Under the pieces are notes generated by a model. It was not told the origin of the DNA and did not search any database. It saw only the letters and a program-made list of their open reading frames with translations. This document shows, one piece after another, positions 53,110 through 62,400 of a DNA stretch of 64,000 nt; within the stretch, counting starts at the first letter, position 1, and every line of letters starts with the position of its first letter. The stretch covers positions 76,765 through 140,764 of the forward strand of contig CAWUIH010000001.1 in the NCBI GenBank assembly GCA_963922495.1. The letters are read 5' to 3'. This stretch comes from CAWUIH01 sp963922495. Its GTDB lineage: Bacteria; Pseudomonadota; Gammaproteobacteria; Coxiellales; Coxiellaceae. Position numbers and translations under genes: made by a program.

Positions 53110-54546
53110 TTATGTTAGAAATTTTTTAAGCAGTTCAGTCACTTGTGCCGGGTTAGCCTTGCCTTTGGTGGCTTTCATCACCTGTCCCACAAAAAACGCA
53201 AGTAATTTGGTTTTACCATCACGATACTGTGCAACTTGCTTTGGGTTATTTTCTATGATTTCGGTGATGACTTTTTCGAGTGCGTCGGTGTCACTGATTT
53301 GCTGCAGGCCACGTTTTTCAATGATGTGATCGATTTGCGTTTCACCACCCCATAGTTCTTCGAATACTTGTTTGCCCATACTGTTCGATAATGTCTTATC
53401 ATGAATGCGCAGCAGCAGCCGCCCCAGTGTAGTGCTTGAGATTGGGCTTTGGGTGATATTCAAATGGGCTTTATTCAATGCCGCTGCTAAATCACCATTA
53501 ACCCAGTTGGCAACTAACTTAGGGGTAACGTTTGGTTGCGCTTTCATTGTACTTTCAAAAAAGTCGGCGGTTGCCTTGTCATGCGTTAGCAGCTTTGCGT
53601 CGTAAGTAGACAGTTGATAGTCTCGTTGAAAACGACTACGCTTTTCCCAAGGCAGTTCGGGCAGGTTTGCTTTGATATCGGCGACCAGTTTGGCATCTAG
53701 TTCCAGTGGCAATAAATCGGGATCGGGAAAATAACGGTAGTCGTGTGCTTCTTCTTTGGAGCGCATAGAACGGGTGATATCTTTGTTAGCGTCATACAAG
53801 CGTGTTTGTTGCACCACAGTACCACCATTTTCAAGAATATCTTTTTGACGTTCAAATTCATGTAAAATAGCGCGTTCTACAAAACGAAATGAGTTGATAT
53901 TTTTGATTTCTGCACGGGTGCCTAATTTATTAGATCCTTTGGGCCGCAATGAAATATTGGCATCGCAGCGAAATGAGCCTTCCTGCATATTACCGTCGCT
54001 AATATTCAAATAACGTACCAGCGAATGCAGCTCTTTTAAATAAGCTACGGCCTCAGATGCCGAACGTAAATCTGGTTCAGAAACAATTTCCAACAACGGC
54101 GTGCCGGCACGATTAAGATCAATACCGCTAGAGCCTGGAAGGATATCATGCAGTGATTTTCCTGCGTCCTCTTCAAGGTGGGCGCGAGTGATACCAATGC
54201 GCTTTGTGAGGTTGTCTTTTAATTCAATATCCAAATAGCCGCCGGCAACGATTGGCAATTCGTGTTGGCTAATTTGATAACCTTTAGGTAAATCGGGATA
54301 AAAATAGTTTTTGCGCGCAAATACCGAGCGTTCGTGGATAGTAGCGTTTACGCTTAATCCAAACATCACTGCCAATCGAACGGCTGCTTTATTGAGAACC
54401 GGTAGCACCCCTGGTAGCCCTAAATCAACAGCACAGGCCTGTGTATTTGGTTCAGCGCCATAGGCAGTGGCTGCACCTGAAAATATCTTTGATTGCGTGC
54501 TTAATTGTACGTGAACTTCTAAGCCAATTACTGTTTCCCATTCCAT
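53110..54546 (-). CDS. gatB: Asp/Glu-tRNA amidotransferase subunit B
   Basis: Subunit that binds misacylated tRNA and activates the acyl group in the GatCAB transamidosome. MEWETVIGLEVHVQL is the family start, followed by the kinase-like cradle with FARKNYFYPDLPKGYQISQ and RCDANISLRPKGS. The C-terminal helical and YqeY-like tail ends GQVMKATKGKANP. I chose ATG 54546 by family match; ATG 54549 and GTG 54555 are also in frame. The gatA stop overlaps this region, implying coupling. Length 478 is normal. Confidence 0.96.
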   Translation of the reverse strand: MEWETVIGLEVHVQLSTQSKIFSGAATAYGAEPNTQACAVDLGLPGVLPVLNKAAVRLAVMFGLSVNATIHERSVFARKNYFYPDLPKGYQISQHELPIVAGGYLDIELKDNLTKRIGITRAHLEEDAGKSLHDILPGSSGIDLNRAGTPLLEIVSEPDLRSASEAVAYLKELHSLVRYLNISDGNMQEGSFRCDANISLRPKGSNKLGTRAEIKNINSFRFVERAILHEFERQKDILENGGTVVQQTRLYDANKDITRSMRSKEEAHDYRYFPDPDLLPLELDAKLVADIKANLPELPWEKRSRFQRDYQLSTYDAKLLTHDKATADFFESTMKAQPNVTPKLVANWVNGDLAAALNKAHLNITQSPISSTTLGRLLLRIHDKTLSNSMGKQVFEELWGGETQIDHIIEKRGLQQISDTDALEKVITEIIENNPKQVAQYRDGKTKLLAFFVGQVMKATKGKANPAQVTELLKKFLT

Positions 54547-54551
54547 CATGA

Positions 54552-56009
54552 TCACCTTACTTCGTCTAATGGGCTGTTGTTATGCCAGTCTGTTTCTTGT
54601 TGGAATTTGTGTACTATATTCAGCAGCAGCGATTCGTTAAAATAATTACCGATTAATTGTGCCCCGATGGGTAAACGTTGCGAAAAACCAGCGGGAAATG
54701 CAATGCCTGGCAAGCCTGCTAAATTTACGGCAATGGTATATACATCGGAGAGATACATGGCTATGGGATCATTTATTTTTTCACCGATTTTAAATGCTGT
54801 GGTTGGCGTGGCAGGTGTTAAGATCGCATCGCATTGTTTAAACGCCTGCAAAAAATCTCGTCGAATTAAATTTCTTATTTTTTGTGCCTTAAGATAGTAG
54901 GCATCGTAATAACCTGCCGACAACACATAAGTGCCAATCATGACGCGGCGTTTCACTTCAGCGCCAAAAGCCTCTGTACGTGAACGTTTGTATAAATCTT
55001 CTAAATCCTTAGGTTCTTTACAGCGATAACCGTATCGCACGCCATCGTAACGCGCCAAGTTGGATGAACATTCTGCCGGTGCCAATACGTAATAAACCGA
55101 TGCGGCTAAATACGTATGCGGCAAGCTGATTTCAACAAACTCTGCACCTAATTTCTGCAATTGTTGTTTGGTAGCTTCGATACTGGCAGCGATATCTTTA
55201 TTGAGTGTGGTATCAAAATATTCTTTCGGGAGTCCTATTTTGAGTCCTGACAGGTCGTTATTTAGCGTTGCAGTGTAATCAGGAACTGCTTGTGAAATGC
55301 TGGTAGAGTCTTTGGGATCATGCGAAGCCATCACATTGAGCATCATGGCGGCATCTTCAGCAGTTTGTGTGATTGGGCCACCTTGATCTAAACTGGAAGC
55401 AAAAGCAATCATACCCCAGCGTGAAACACGGCCATAGGTGGGTTTGAGGCCTACCACACCACATAGAGCTGCTGGTTGACGGATCGAGCCCCCAGTGTCG
55501 GTGCCCGTTCCACCCGCAGCCAGACGAGCGGCAACTGCGGCAGAGGTGCCACCAGAGGAGCCGCCCGGAGTTCGTGAAATGTTCCAAGGATTCTTGGAGG
55601 TGCCATAGAAACTATTTTCAGTTGAAGAACCCATGGCGAATTCATCCATGTTGGTTTTGCCAACCATCACCGCTCCGGCCTGATTAAAATTTTCGATGAC
55701 GGTGGCGTTGTATGGCGCAATGAAATTATCTAGCATCAGTGATCCACAGCTAGTCTTGATGCCCTTTGTACAAAAAATATCTTTGTGAGCGAGTGGGATA
55801 CCGGTCAATGGTGTCGCTTGACCTTTAGCAAGGCGCTTGTCGGCTGTCTTTGCTTGCTCCAGTGCGTGTTCTTCCGTGAGTGTAATAAACGCATTGAGTT
55901 TAGCGTCGTATTTCTTGATTCTATCTATAAAACTTTGTGTTAGTTCAACACTGGAAATATTTTTTTGTTGTAACGCTTGGCTGAGTTCGGTGATAGTTTT
56001 GTCATACAT
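54552..56009 (-). CDS. gatA: Asp/Glu-tRNA amidotransferase subunit A
   Basis: Amidase subunit that releases ammonia from glutamine for Gln-tRNA/Asn-tRNA formation. The Ser-cis-Ser-Lys triad is complete: Lys76 in AHKDIFCTKG, Ser151 in TPGGSSGGTSAAVAARL and Ser175 in TGTDTGGSIRQPA. Length 485 is normal. It is the middle gene of the gatC-gatA-gatB operon. Presence of GatCAB implies that at least one of the amide tRNAs may be made indirectly. Confidence 0.97.
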   Translation of the reverse strand: MYDKTITELSQALQQKNISSVELTQSFIDRIKKYDAKLNAFITLTEEHALEQAKTADKRLAKGQATPLTGIPLAHKDIFCTKGIKTSCGSLMLDNFIAPYNATVIENFNQAGAVMVGKTNMDEFAMGSSTENSFYGTSKNPWNISRTPGGSSGGTSAAVAARLAAGGTGTDTGGSIRQPAALCGVVGLKPTYGRVSRWGMIAFASSLDQGGPITQTAEDAAMMLNVMASHDPKDSTSISQAVPDYTATLNNDLSGLKIGLPKEYFDTTLNKDIAASIEATKQQLQKLGAEFVEISLPHTYLAASVYYVLAPAECSSNLARYDGVRYGYRCKEPKDLEDLYKRSRTEAFGAEVKRRVMIGTYVLSAGYYDAYYLKAQKIRNLIRRDFLQAFKQCDAILTPATPTTAFKIGEKINDPIAMYLSDVYTIAVNLAGLPGIAFPAGFSQRLPIGAQLIGNYFNESLLLNIVHKFQQETDWHNNSPLDEVR

Positions 56010-56029
56010 AAAATAGTTTCCGACATTAA

Positions 56030-56326
56030 TTATTCAGTTTCGATGACCGTGGGTACAATGTATAATCCTGCCTCGACCAGAGGTGCATTCTTTTGAAAAA
56101 TGTCACGTTGGTTGTCTTCGCTGATCTGATCATCTCTCAGTGGTTGGTTTTCATCAAATGGATGGGCAACGGCAGCAACGTTGTCGGTATTCACACTATT
56201 CATTTTGTCCACTAACTTAAGAATATTATTAAGCTTATTTGAAAGTGTTTCAACATCGTTGTCGGAAATATTCAGCCGAGCGAGATGGGCAATTTTCTCT
56301 ATTTCTTTGTTATTCAAATCTGTCAT
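56030..56326 (-). CDS. gatC: Asp/Glu-tRNA amidotransferase subunit C
   Basis: Small stabilising subunit of GatCAB, 98 residues. KEIEKIAHLARLNISDNDVE is the family N-terminus, followed by LNNILKLVDKMNSVNTDNV and LRDD, and the chain wraps GatA and GatB in known structures. I chose ATG 56326, with GGAG 8 nt upstream. The frame stays open for 74 more codons upstream, but that extension has no family support. It is the first gene of the operon, divergent from mreB. Confidence 0.94.
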   Translation of the reverse strand: MTDLNNKEIEKIAHLARLNISDNDVETLSNKLNNILKLVDKMNSVNTDNVAAVAHPFDENQPLRDDQISEDNQRDIFQKNAPLVEAGLYIVPTVIETE

Positions 56327-56626
56327 CGGTAATCTCCAATTAAGCGATACATTATAGCGAAAAACGCTGTGAACACCTAGAGACTGTTTTGCATTGACCT
56401 CGCTTGCATCAGCTGCAGCCTTAAAGTAAGCTGAAGTTTGATTGAAACCTGTTGACATTTGCTTTTCTGTTGTAACAATCAAGATCAATAATGCGGCATT
56501 CAAGTTTCTATCAATGAGACGAAAAAATGCTTCAATTTTTGTTGGCAATGTTGCTTGCTTTGCGAGCTCGAATGCCGAATGTGAACACGCTCCAAAAATG
56601 GACCTTCAACCAGGATGTGAACAGTA

Positions 56627-57676
56627 ATGTTTAAGTTCTTACGCGGATTATTTTCTAACGATATTTCAATTGACCTCGGCACTGCTAATACATTGGTTTA
56701 TATGCTTGATCAGGGTGGCGATGTCGTTTTAAACGAACCTTCAGTAGTGGCATTGCGGAGGGAAAGTCGTGGCACACAAGAGAGCGTTGTAGCAGTCGGT
56801 GCTGATGCTAAAGGAATGCTTGGGCGTACGCCAGGAAATATTATAGCTACAAGGCCTCTAAAAGATGGTGTCATAGCTGACTTCCATGTTACTGAAAAAA
56901 TGTTGCAGCATTTCATTCATAAAGTCCATAAAACTCGCTTTTTGAGGCCCAGTCCTAGAGTACTTATCTGCGTCCCTTGTGGCTCAACGCAAGTCGAGCG
57001 GCGTGCAATCAAAGAGTCCGCGCTGGGTGCGGGTGCGCGCGAAGTATATTTGATTGAGGAGCCTATGGCAGCGGCGATGGGTGCGGGACTGCCAGTAGAG
57101 GAGGCTAGCGGTTCGATGGTGGTGGACATTGGTGGTGGCACCACTGAAGTTGCTATCATTTCCTTAAGCGGTATTGTTTATGCAGAATCTGTTCGTATCG
57201 GTGGTGATCGTTTCGATGAATCTATTGTAAGTTATGTGCGGCGTAATTATGGCGCATTGATTGGTGAAACCACTGCGGAACGTATCAAGCAGGAAGTGGG
57301 TGCTGCGTTTCCTAGTACGGAAGTCAAAGAAATCGAGGTTAGAGGCCGTAATTTGGCAGAGGGGGTGCCGCGCAGCTTCACTCTGAGTAGTAATGAAGTG
57401 TTAGAAGCTTTGCAAGAACCATTGGCTGGCATTGTTGGTACCGTTCGTAGTGTTTTAGAGCAAGCGCCACCCGAATTGGCTGCAGATATTGCTGAGCGTG
57501 GCATGGTGCTTACTGGCGGCGGTGCACTATTAGGAGATATTGATCGTCTATTAATGGAGGAAACAGGGTTACCGGTTGTGGTGGCTGAAGACCCACTCAC
57601 TTGCGTGGCGCGTGGTGGTGGTCGTGCTTTGGAATTAATGGGTATGATGGGCAATGATTTTATGTCACGTGATTAG
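56627..57676 (+). CDS. mreB: Rod-shape actin homologue MreB
   Basis: Actin-like filament directing side-wall synthesis. FSNDISIDLGTANTLVY (phosphate 1), VVDIGGGTTEVAIISLSG (phosphate 2) and MVLTGGGALLGDIDRLL (adenosine) are intact, as is the membrane-binding N-terminal MFKFLRGLF. Length 349 is normal. mreC does not follow immediately: a 386-bp gap with a deleted copy of the dispersed element separates them, so mreB may be transcribed apart from mreCD. Confidence 0.97.
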   Translation: MFKFLRGLFSNDISIDLGTANTLVYMLDQGGDVVLNEPSVVALRRESRGTQESVVAVGADAKGMLGRTPGNIIATRPLKDGVIADFHVTEKMLQHFIHKVHKTRFLRPSPRVLICVPCGSTQVERRAIKESALGAGAREVYLIEEPMAAAMGAGLPVEEASGSMVVDIGGGTTEVAIISLSGIVYAESVRIGGDRFDESIVSYVRRNYGALIGETTAERIKQEVGAAFPSTEVKEIEVRGRNLAEGVPRSFTLSSNEVLEALQEPLAGIVGTVRSVLEQAPPELAADIAERGMVLTGGGALLGDIDRLLMEETGLPVVVAEDPLTCVARGGGRALELMGMMGNDFMSRD

Positions 57677-58062
57677 TCAATGCACATGTGTTTATAAACC
57701 TAGCAAAAGCAGTTGGATCACGATTTCTGGCATAGCATCTTGGTTAATCGCGCTCAACTACTTTTTCTAGGATAAAGAATATTTTTGTATAAGTTTCACT
57801 TTGCCGGCATAATAAATACCATTGGGCATAGATCCAAACAAATAGCATTGTCAAAATTGAGAACAGGCTTCAAATTCGCATTACTTTGTCCCCACGGATT
57901 TTGGGTGTTAAATTCAAAACGTAGTGCCACACGTTGACTCGTACTCAAATAAATTAAATCCCTATTGCTTGCGAAAACTTGTATAATATCTGTTATTGTT
58001 CTCAGTGCTGTGTTGTCGGCAGAGTTCTGATGAACTTTTCTTAATTAAGTAGGGGACAAGTC
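57677..58062. other. Gap between mreB and mreC
   Basis: It holds the 73-bp deleted element copy D (57699-57771), a TATAAT at 57982-57987 without a clear -35, and a long minus-strand open frame (57796-58044, 82 sense codons, no ATG) of doubtful meaning. Confidence 0.5.
57699..57771 (+). repeat. Internally deleted copy of the dispersed element (copy D)
   Basis: CCTAGCAAAAGCAGTTGGAT and the left arm as far as CATAGCATCTTG are joined directly to the right end GTTAATCGCGCTCAACTACT and TTTTCTAGG. About 90 bp of the centre is missing compared with copies A-C, while both termini are kept. It lies 23 bp after the mreB stop. Confidence 0.82.
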
Positions 58063-58932
58063 ATTAAACGACTATTCAGACGTTCGTCGTTGCAAGGAGT
58101 GCGCGCTTTTTTGTGTATATTATTTTCCTTGGTATTTATTTTTTTGGATATTCGCGTTGCATCTTTCAGAGAGGTGCATTCCAATTTATCTCTGATCATG
58201 TTACCAATTCACTACCTGGTTGACTTGCCGATACAATCGTCTCATTGGGCTGTAAATAGTATTATTTCCCAGCATAAACTGTTGGCTGATAATGCGCGCT
58301 TTCGTGAGCACGAACTGCTATTGGAATCAAAATTACAAAAGTTACTCGAACTAGAGCGTGAAAATAGGCAGTTACGTGAATTATTAAAATCGACTTCGAA
58401 TGTGAGTGGTCATGTAGTTGTCGCTCAATTATTAGCGGTGGGATTAAATCCTTCGCTCCAGCAGATGATCGTAGATAAGGGGAAAAGTCACGATATCTAC
58501 GTTGGCCAGCCTGTGTTGGATGCTTACGGTATTTTAGGTCAGGTGGTGCGTGTTGAGCCTTTAACTAGTCGTGTGTTATTGATCACTGATCCTAAAAATG
58601 CCATTCCGGTGCGTGATAGCCGTAACGGGGTACGCGCTATTGCTGTTGGAACCGGCAACGATGAAAAGCTAAAATTAATCAATGTCCCCAATACCACTGA
58701 TATAAAAATCGGGGATTTATTTACTTCTTCAGGTCTGGGGTTGCGATATCCGGTAGGGTACCCTGTTGGGAAGGTGATCAATGTTGGGCATTCAACTGAG
58801 CATCGTTTTGCACATGTCACCCTTGTGCCTGCAGCTCATCTGAATCGCTCACAACAAGTTTTAATGGCTTGGCCGGTAAAAGCGGCACTGAGCAAATCGG
58901 TGCAACAAGAGTTAAATGCAAAACTACCGTAA
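58063..58932 (+). CDS. mreC: Rod-shape protein MreC, probably starting at AUU
   Basis: Bitopic elongasome protein. A short basic N-terminus, one span (about 17-35), a coiled coil (DNARFREHELLLESKLQKLL) and the beta-rich periplasmic MreC domain (VVAQLLAVGLNPSLQQMIVDKG, GQVVRVEPLTSRVLLITDP) are present. No ATG or GTG is available: an in-frame TAA lies at 58042. The codon at 58063 is ATT, preceded by AGGGG 7 nt away, and gives IKRLFRRSSLQGVR, which fits the usual MreC N-terminus. The alternative TTG at 58090 has no ribosome site and would remove the basic part. mreD follows after 14 bp. Confidence 0.88.
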   Translation: MKRLFRRSSLQGVRAFLCILFSLVFIFLDIRVASFREVHSNLSLIMLPIHYLVDLPIQSSHWAVNSIISQHKLLADNARFREHELLLESKLQKLLELERENRQLRELLKSTSNVSGHVVVAQLLAVGLNPSLQQMIVDKGKSHDIYVGQPVLDAYGILGQVVRVEPLTSRVLLITDPKNAIPVRDSRNGVRAIAVGTGNDEKLKLINVPNTTDIKIGDLFTSSGLGLRYPVGYPVGKVINVGHSTEHRFAHVTLVPAAHLNRSQQVLMAWPVKAALSKSVQQELNAKLP

Positions 58933-58946
58933 AGTAGGAGGATGGT

Positions 58947-59435
58947 ATGACCAGTCATTTTTTTAAAGATGCAATTTTTGTTGGCATTACCATTTTGATG
59001 AGCATGATGCTGACAGTTTTCCCATTACCCAGTTGGTTAATGTGGTTTCGTCCAGAATGGTTGTTGATGACATTACTTTTTTGGTCAATGATGATGCCGC
59101 ATCGGGTTGGAGTAGGGGCTTTATTTTTTGTCGGTTTGTTAGCAGATTTGCTAACGGGCACATTATTTGGCCAACATGCTTTAGTATTGACAATTATCGG
59201 ATATATTTGTTTGCGGTTTCAAAATCAGCTACGCAGTTTGCCTTTGTGGCAGCAGTTTTTAGCGATGTTCAGCATTACTTTTTCTTATTTAGCGATACAG
59301 TACGTGGTTATGCAAATTGGCAATGTGGCAACTTTTTCCTGGAAGTACTGGATGCCTGTCGTGACCACTGCTATAGTTTGGCCATGGATAAATGCATTGT
59401 TGAAAAATTATCAGTATAGACTCAAGTTAGCTTAA
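58947..59435 (+). CDS. mreD: Rod-shape protein MreD
   Basis: Small polytopic inner-membrane protein of the elongasome, 162 residues with about five spans. PEWLLMTLLFWSMMMPHRVGVGALFFVGLLADLLTGTLFGQHAL is the characteristic MreD region with the conserved Gly/Asp pattern. The ribosome site AGGAGG is strong. It follows mreC by 14 bp and precedes yhdP by 2 bp. Confidence 0.94.
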   Translation: MTSHFFKDAIFVGITILMSMMLTVFPLPSWLMWFRPEWLLMTLLFWSMMMPHRVGVGALFFVGLLADLLTGTLFGQHALVLTIIGYICLRFQNQLRSLPLWQQFLAMFSITFSYLAIQYVVMQIGNVATFSWKYWMPVVTTAIVWPWINALLKNYQYRLKLA

Positions 59436-59437
59436 TA

Positions 59438-62400
59438 ATGAAAAATGCATTAGATCGCTTTTATAAGTGGTTTCTTCTGTTTTTTACAACCACAATTATT
59501 TTATTTGCTGTATTAATTAATATTGCACGTTTTGTTACACCATGGTGTGAAAAGCACAGCTCACACTTTGAGAGTTGGGCGAGCAAAGTACTACATCATC
59601 CTGTGCAAATTAATCATGTCCAGGCGAGTTGGCAAGGTTTTAATCCCTCATTTTCATTTGAGCACGTGATTATAACCGATGCTAATTACCATCGACCGCT
59701 ACTAAAGATACAACATCTTTCAGTGGCAATTAATTTATTTCAGAGTTTAATGCAATGGAGATTAGTGCCAGGTCGTGTCACGCTATCAGGAGCCGAGCTT
59801 GACATCCATAATACGCAGCAGCAAGGGTTTCATGTTAATGGAGTCGTTGCACATCAACCCAAAAATGAACTTAGCAGCCTTGGTACTATGAAGCAAGTTG
59901 TCGGTTGGTTTTTAAATCAGTCAGATATACAGATAAAAAAAATAAATATTATTTATTTCTCAAAGTCGGGTAAAAAAGCGACGATTAAAAATTTAAATTT
60001 ACATTTGAGTGACAGCATAATGAAGCATCAGCTGGTAGGTGATGCATTAGTGGGCGATCAAACTCCAGTGCACTTCGTATTCGATTTTAAGGATAACTAT
60101 CTCAATGTAGATCATTTAAATGCAAAATTTTATGTAAAAGTAGATGGCTTGGATTTAAGTCAAGAGTTGATAGCTAATAAGTTGGTACAAACCATTCCAA
60201 CGATAAAAGATATACAGGGGAAGTTGAGTTTTGAGTCGTGGGTAAAAGTTGGTAATGGGAAATTGCGTTCGATACAGGTCCTATTGCATGGTCAGCAATG
60301 TAGTTGGGATTCAGAAAGCAATAAAAAGTCCTCAAAATTGCACGATATTAATGCTAATTTATACTGGAAAAAAGGGGCTAATGGTTGGAGACTTATCGTA
60401 AATAAGTTGAATTTACGTTTGAATGGATTATTGTTGAACGAACACGATTTTGGTTTACGTGTCATTGATACTGGAAAACAGCGAGGGTGGTTAATTAAAA
60501 CCACATTGCTAGACTTAGCAGAAATACGTGAAATTGCTAACGTATTGGGAAAAGGTAAAGTGATTAAGCAGAAATTGCTACAATATGCTTCATCAGGTGA
60601 ATTGAGAAATCTTCGCCTATTTATTAATAAGCAGTCAGCTAAAAAGCCTCGTTATTTTTTGGATACAGCTTTTGATCATCTTAATTTCAATGGGTTGCCT
60701 TATATTTATCGAGGAAGGAACTTATCAGGAACTTTACACTATTCTCCGATGAGTGGGAAATTACTGTTGCAATCGCCTAATAGCTTGGTTGAACTTAAAA
60801 AAATTATCAATCATGAATTTAAATTTAGGCATTTAAACCTGGAGATGTCATGGAAAAATTCTTCTCATGGCGTAATCGTTAATGCTAATCATCTATTTTT
60901 TGATGATGGCAATATTTCTTGCCGAGGTATTGGCAAGGTGAATATTCCATTGAATCAATCGCCAATTTTTGATATTAATAGCCATTTTCAGCTTCAAGAT
61001 GTTTCTAAAATCCGCGACTATATTCCTCAACGAATAATCAATATTGCATTAAAGAATTGGCTTGAGAGTGCTTTTTTGAAAGGAAGTCTGCAACATGGTC
61101 GGTTTGCCTTAAAAGGGAGTCTGGCCGATTATCCTTTTATTGACCGCCAGGGGGATTTTTTTGCGAGCGCTGAAGTTAATGGCTTACAGTTACATTTTTT
61201 AAATAAATGGCCAAAATTATCCGATCTCTCTGCTCAAGTTATTTTTCATAATGATAAATTGCGTGTCGAGGCTTCTCATGGTCGTATTGCAGAAAATCCG
61301 TTAACAAACGTGGTGGCAAATATTCCTAATTTGCGAAAGCCAGTTTTATCAGTGTCTGGGCATTCCAATTCAAATTTAAATGATTTATTAGGTTTTGTTC
61401 ACAAAGTGCCATTAAATTTATCGCAGCGACTGAATTCAATAAAAGGGTATGGTGCTACTGCACTGGATATCTCATTAAATATTCCGTTGAGTAATGCTAG
61501 TCGAAATACAACGGTTGCCGGTAGGCTTAGCATGAAAAATACTTCGATTGATTTTACGAATGCTCGAATACCTTTATCTCATGTAAATGGAATAATCAAT
61601 TTTAAAAATAAAAGTGTGTCTTCTCAAAATTTACAAGCGCTGCTATTTGGGCAGTCGATTTTTGGCCGCATTGAAACTACGAATGTAGATACATCTCGGA
61701 CTGCTTTACAAGTTACCATTGGTGGGGAATTAAGTGTTGATATGGTACAAAACTATTTACACTTGCCATCGTTGAAATGGCTCAGTGGCACTACACCATT
61801 TAGAGCAATTTTACGAGTGCCTGATAATACAGCAGATAGAAATAGTAGTTTAAATTTGACGAGTGATTTAGTAGGGGTGAAAATTAATTCCCCAAAACCA
61901 TTCGGTAAGCAGGTAGCGCAATCGCGATTATTAAATCTATATGTTGATATTTCGCATAACGGCATTGTTAAAACAAAAATAAACTATAGTCAAATATTGC
62001 AAGCAGCTCTCATGAAGAGTTTCATTTCCGATAAAAAATCTCATATTAATGGAGAAATTCATTTAGGGGTAGGCGAGGCGAATTATCAAAAGAAATCAGG
62101 AATAATAATCACTGGATCTTTAAATAATTTCAATTGGAGTCAATGGAAAAAAATACTTTTTAACTACCAAAAATCAAATAGTCCATCGACTAAGCTGTCA
62201 ACTAATATTCGCAGTATTAGTTTAAATATTAAGGATTTCAATTCGGGTGTTCTAAAACTTTTTCATTTGAAAGTAAGTGCTTTTCACAATAGAAACGGAT
62301 GGTTGGCATACATTGATAACTCTAGTATTAAAGGTAATTTTTTGATTCCTAAAAATAAAAATACACCATGCCAAGGACGTTTTGAGAAATTATATTTGCC

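Noticed and set aside
56327..56548. N-terminal extension of gatC by 74 codons
   Set aside because: The extension has no family similarity; ATG 56326 has a good GGAG site and gives the normal GatC length.
57861..57895. Sigma-32-like promoter (CTTCAAA ... CCCCAC) in the mreB-mreC gap
   Set aside because: The -35 differs from CTTGAAA at a key base, the -10 is incomplete, and the site is about 180 bp from mreC.
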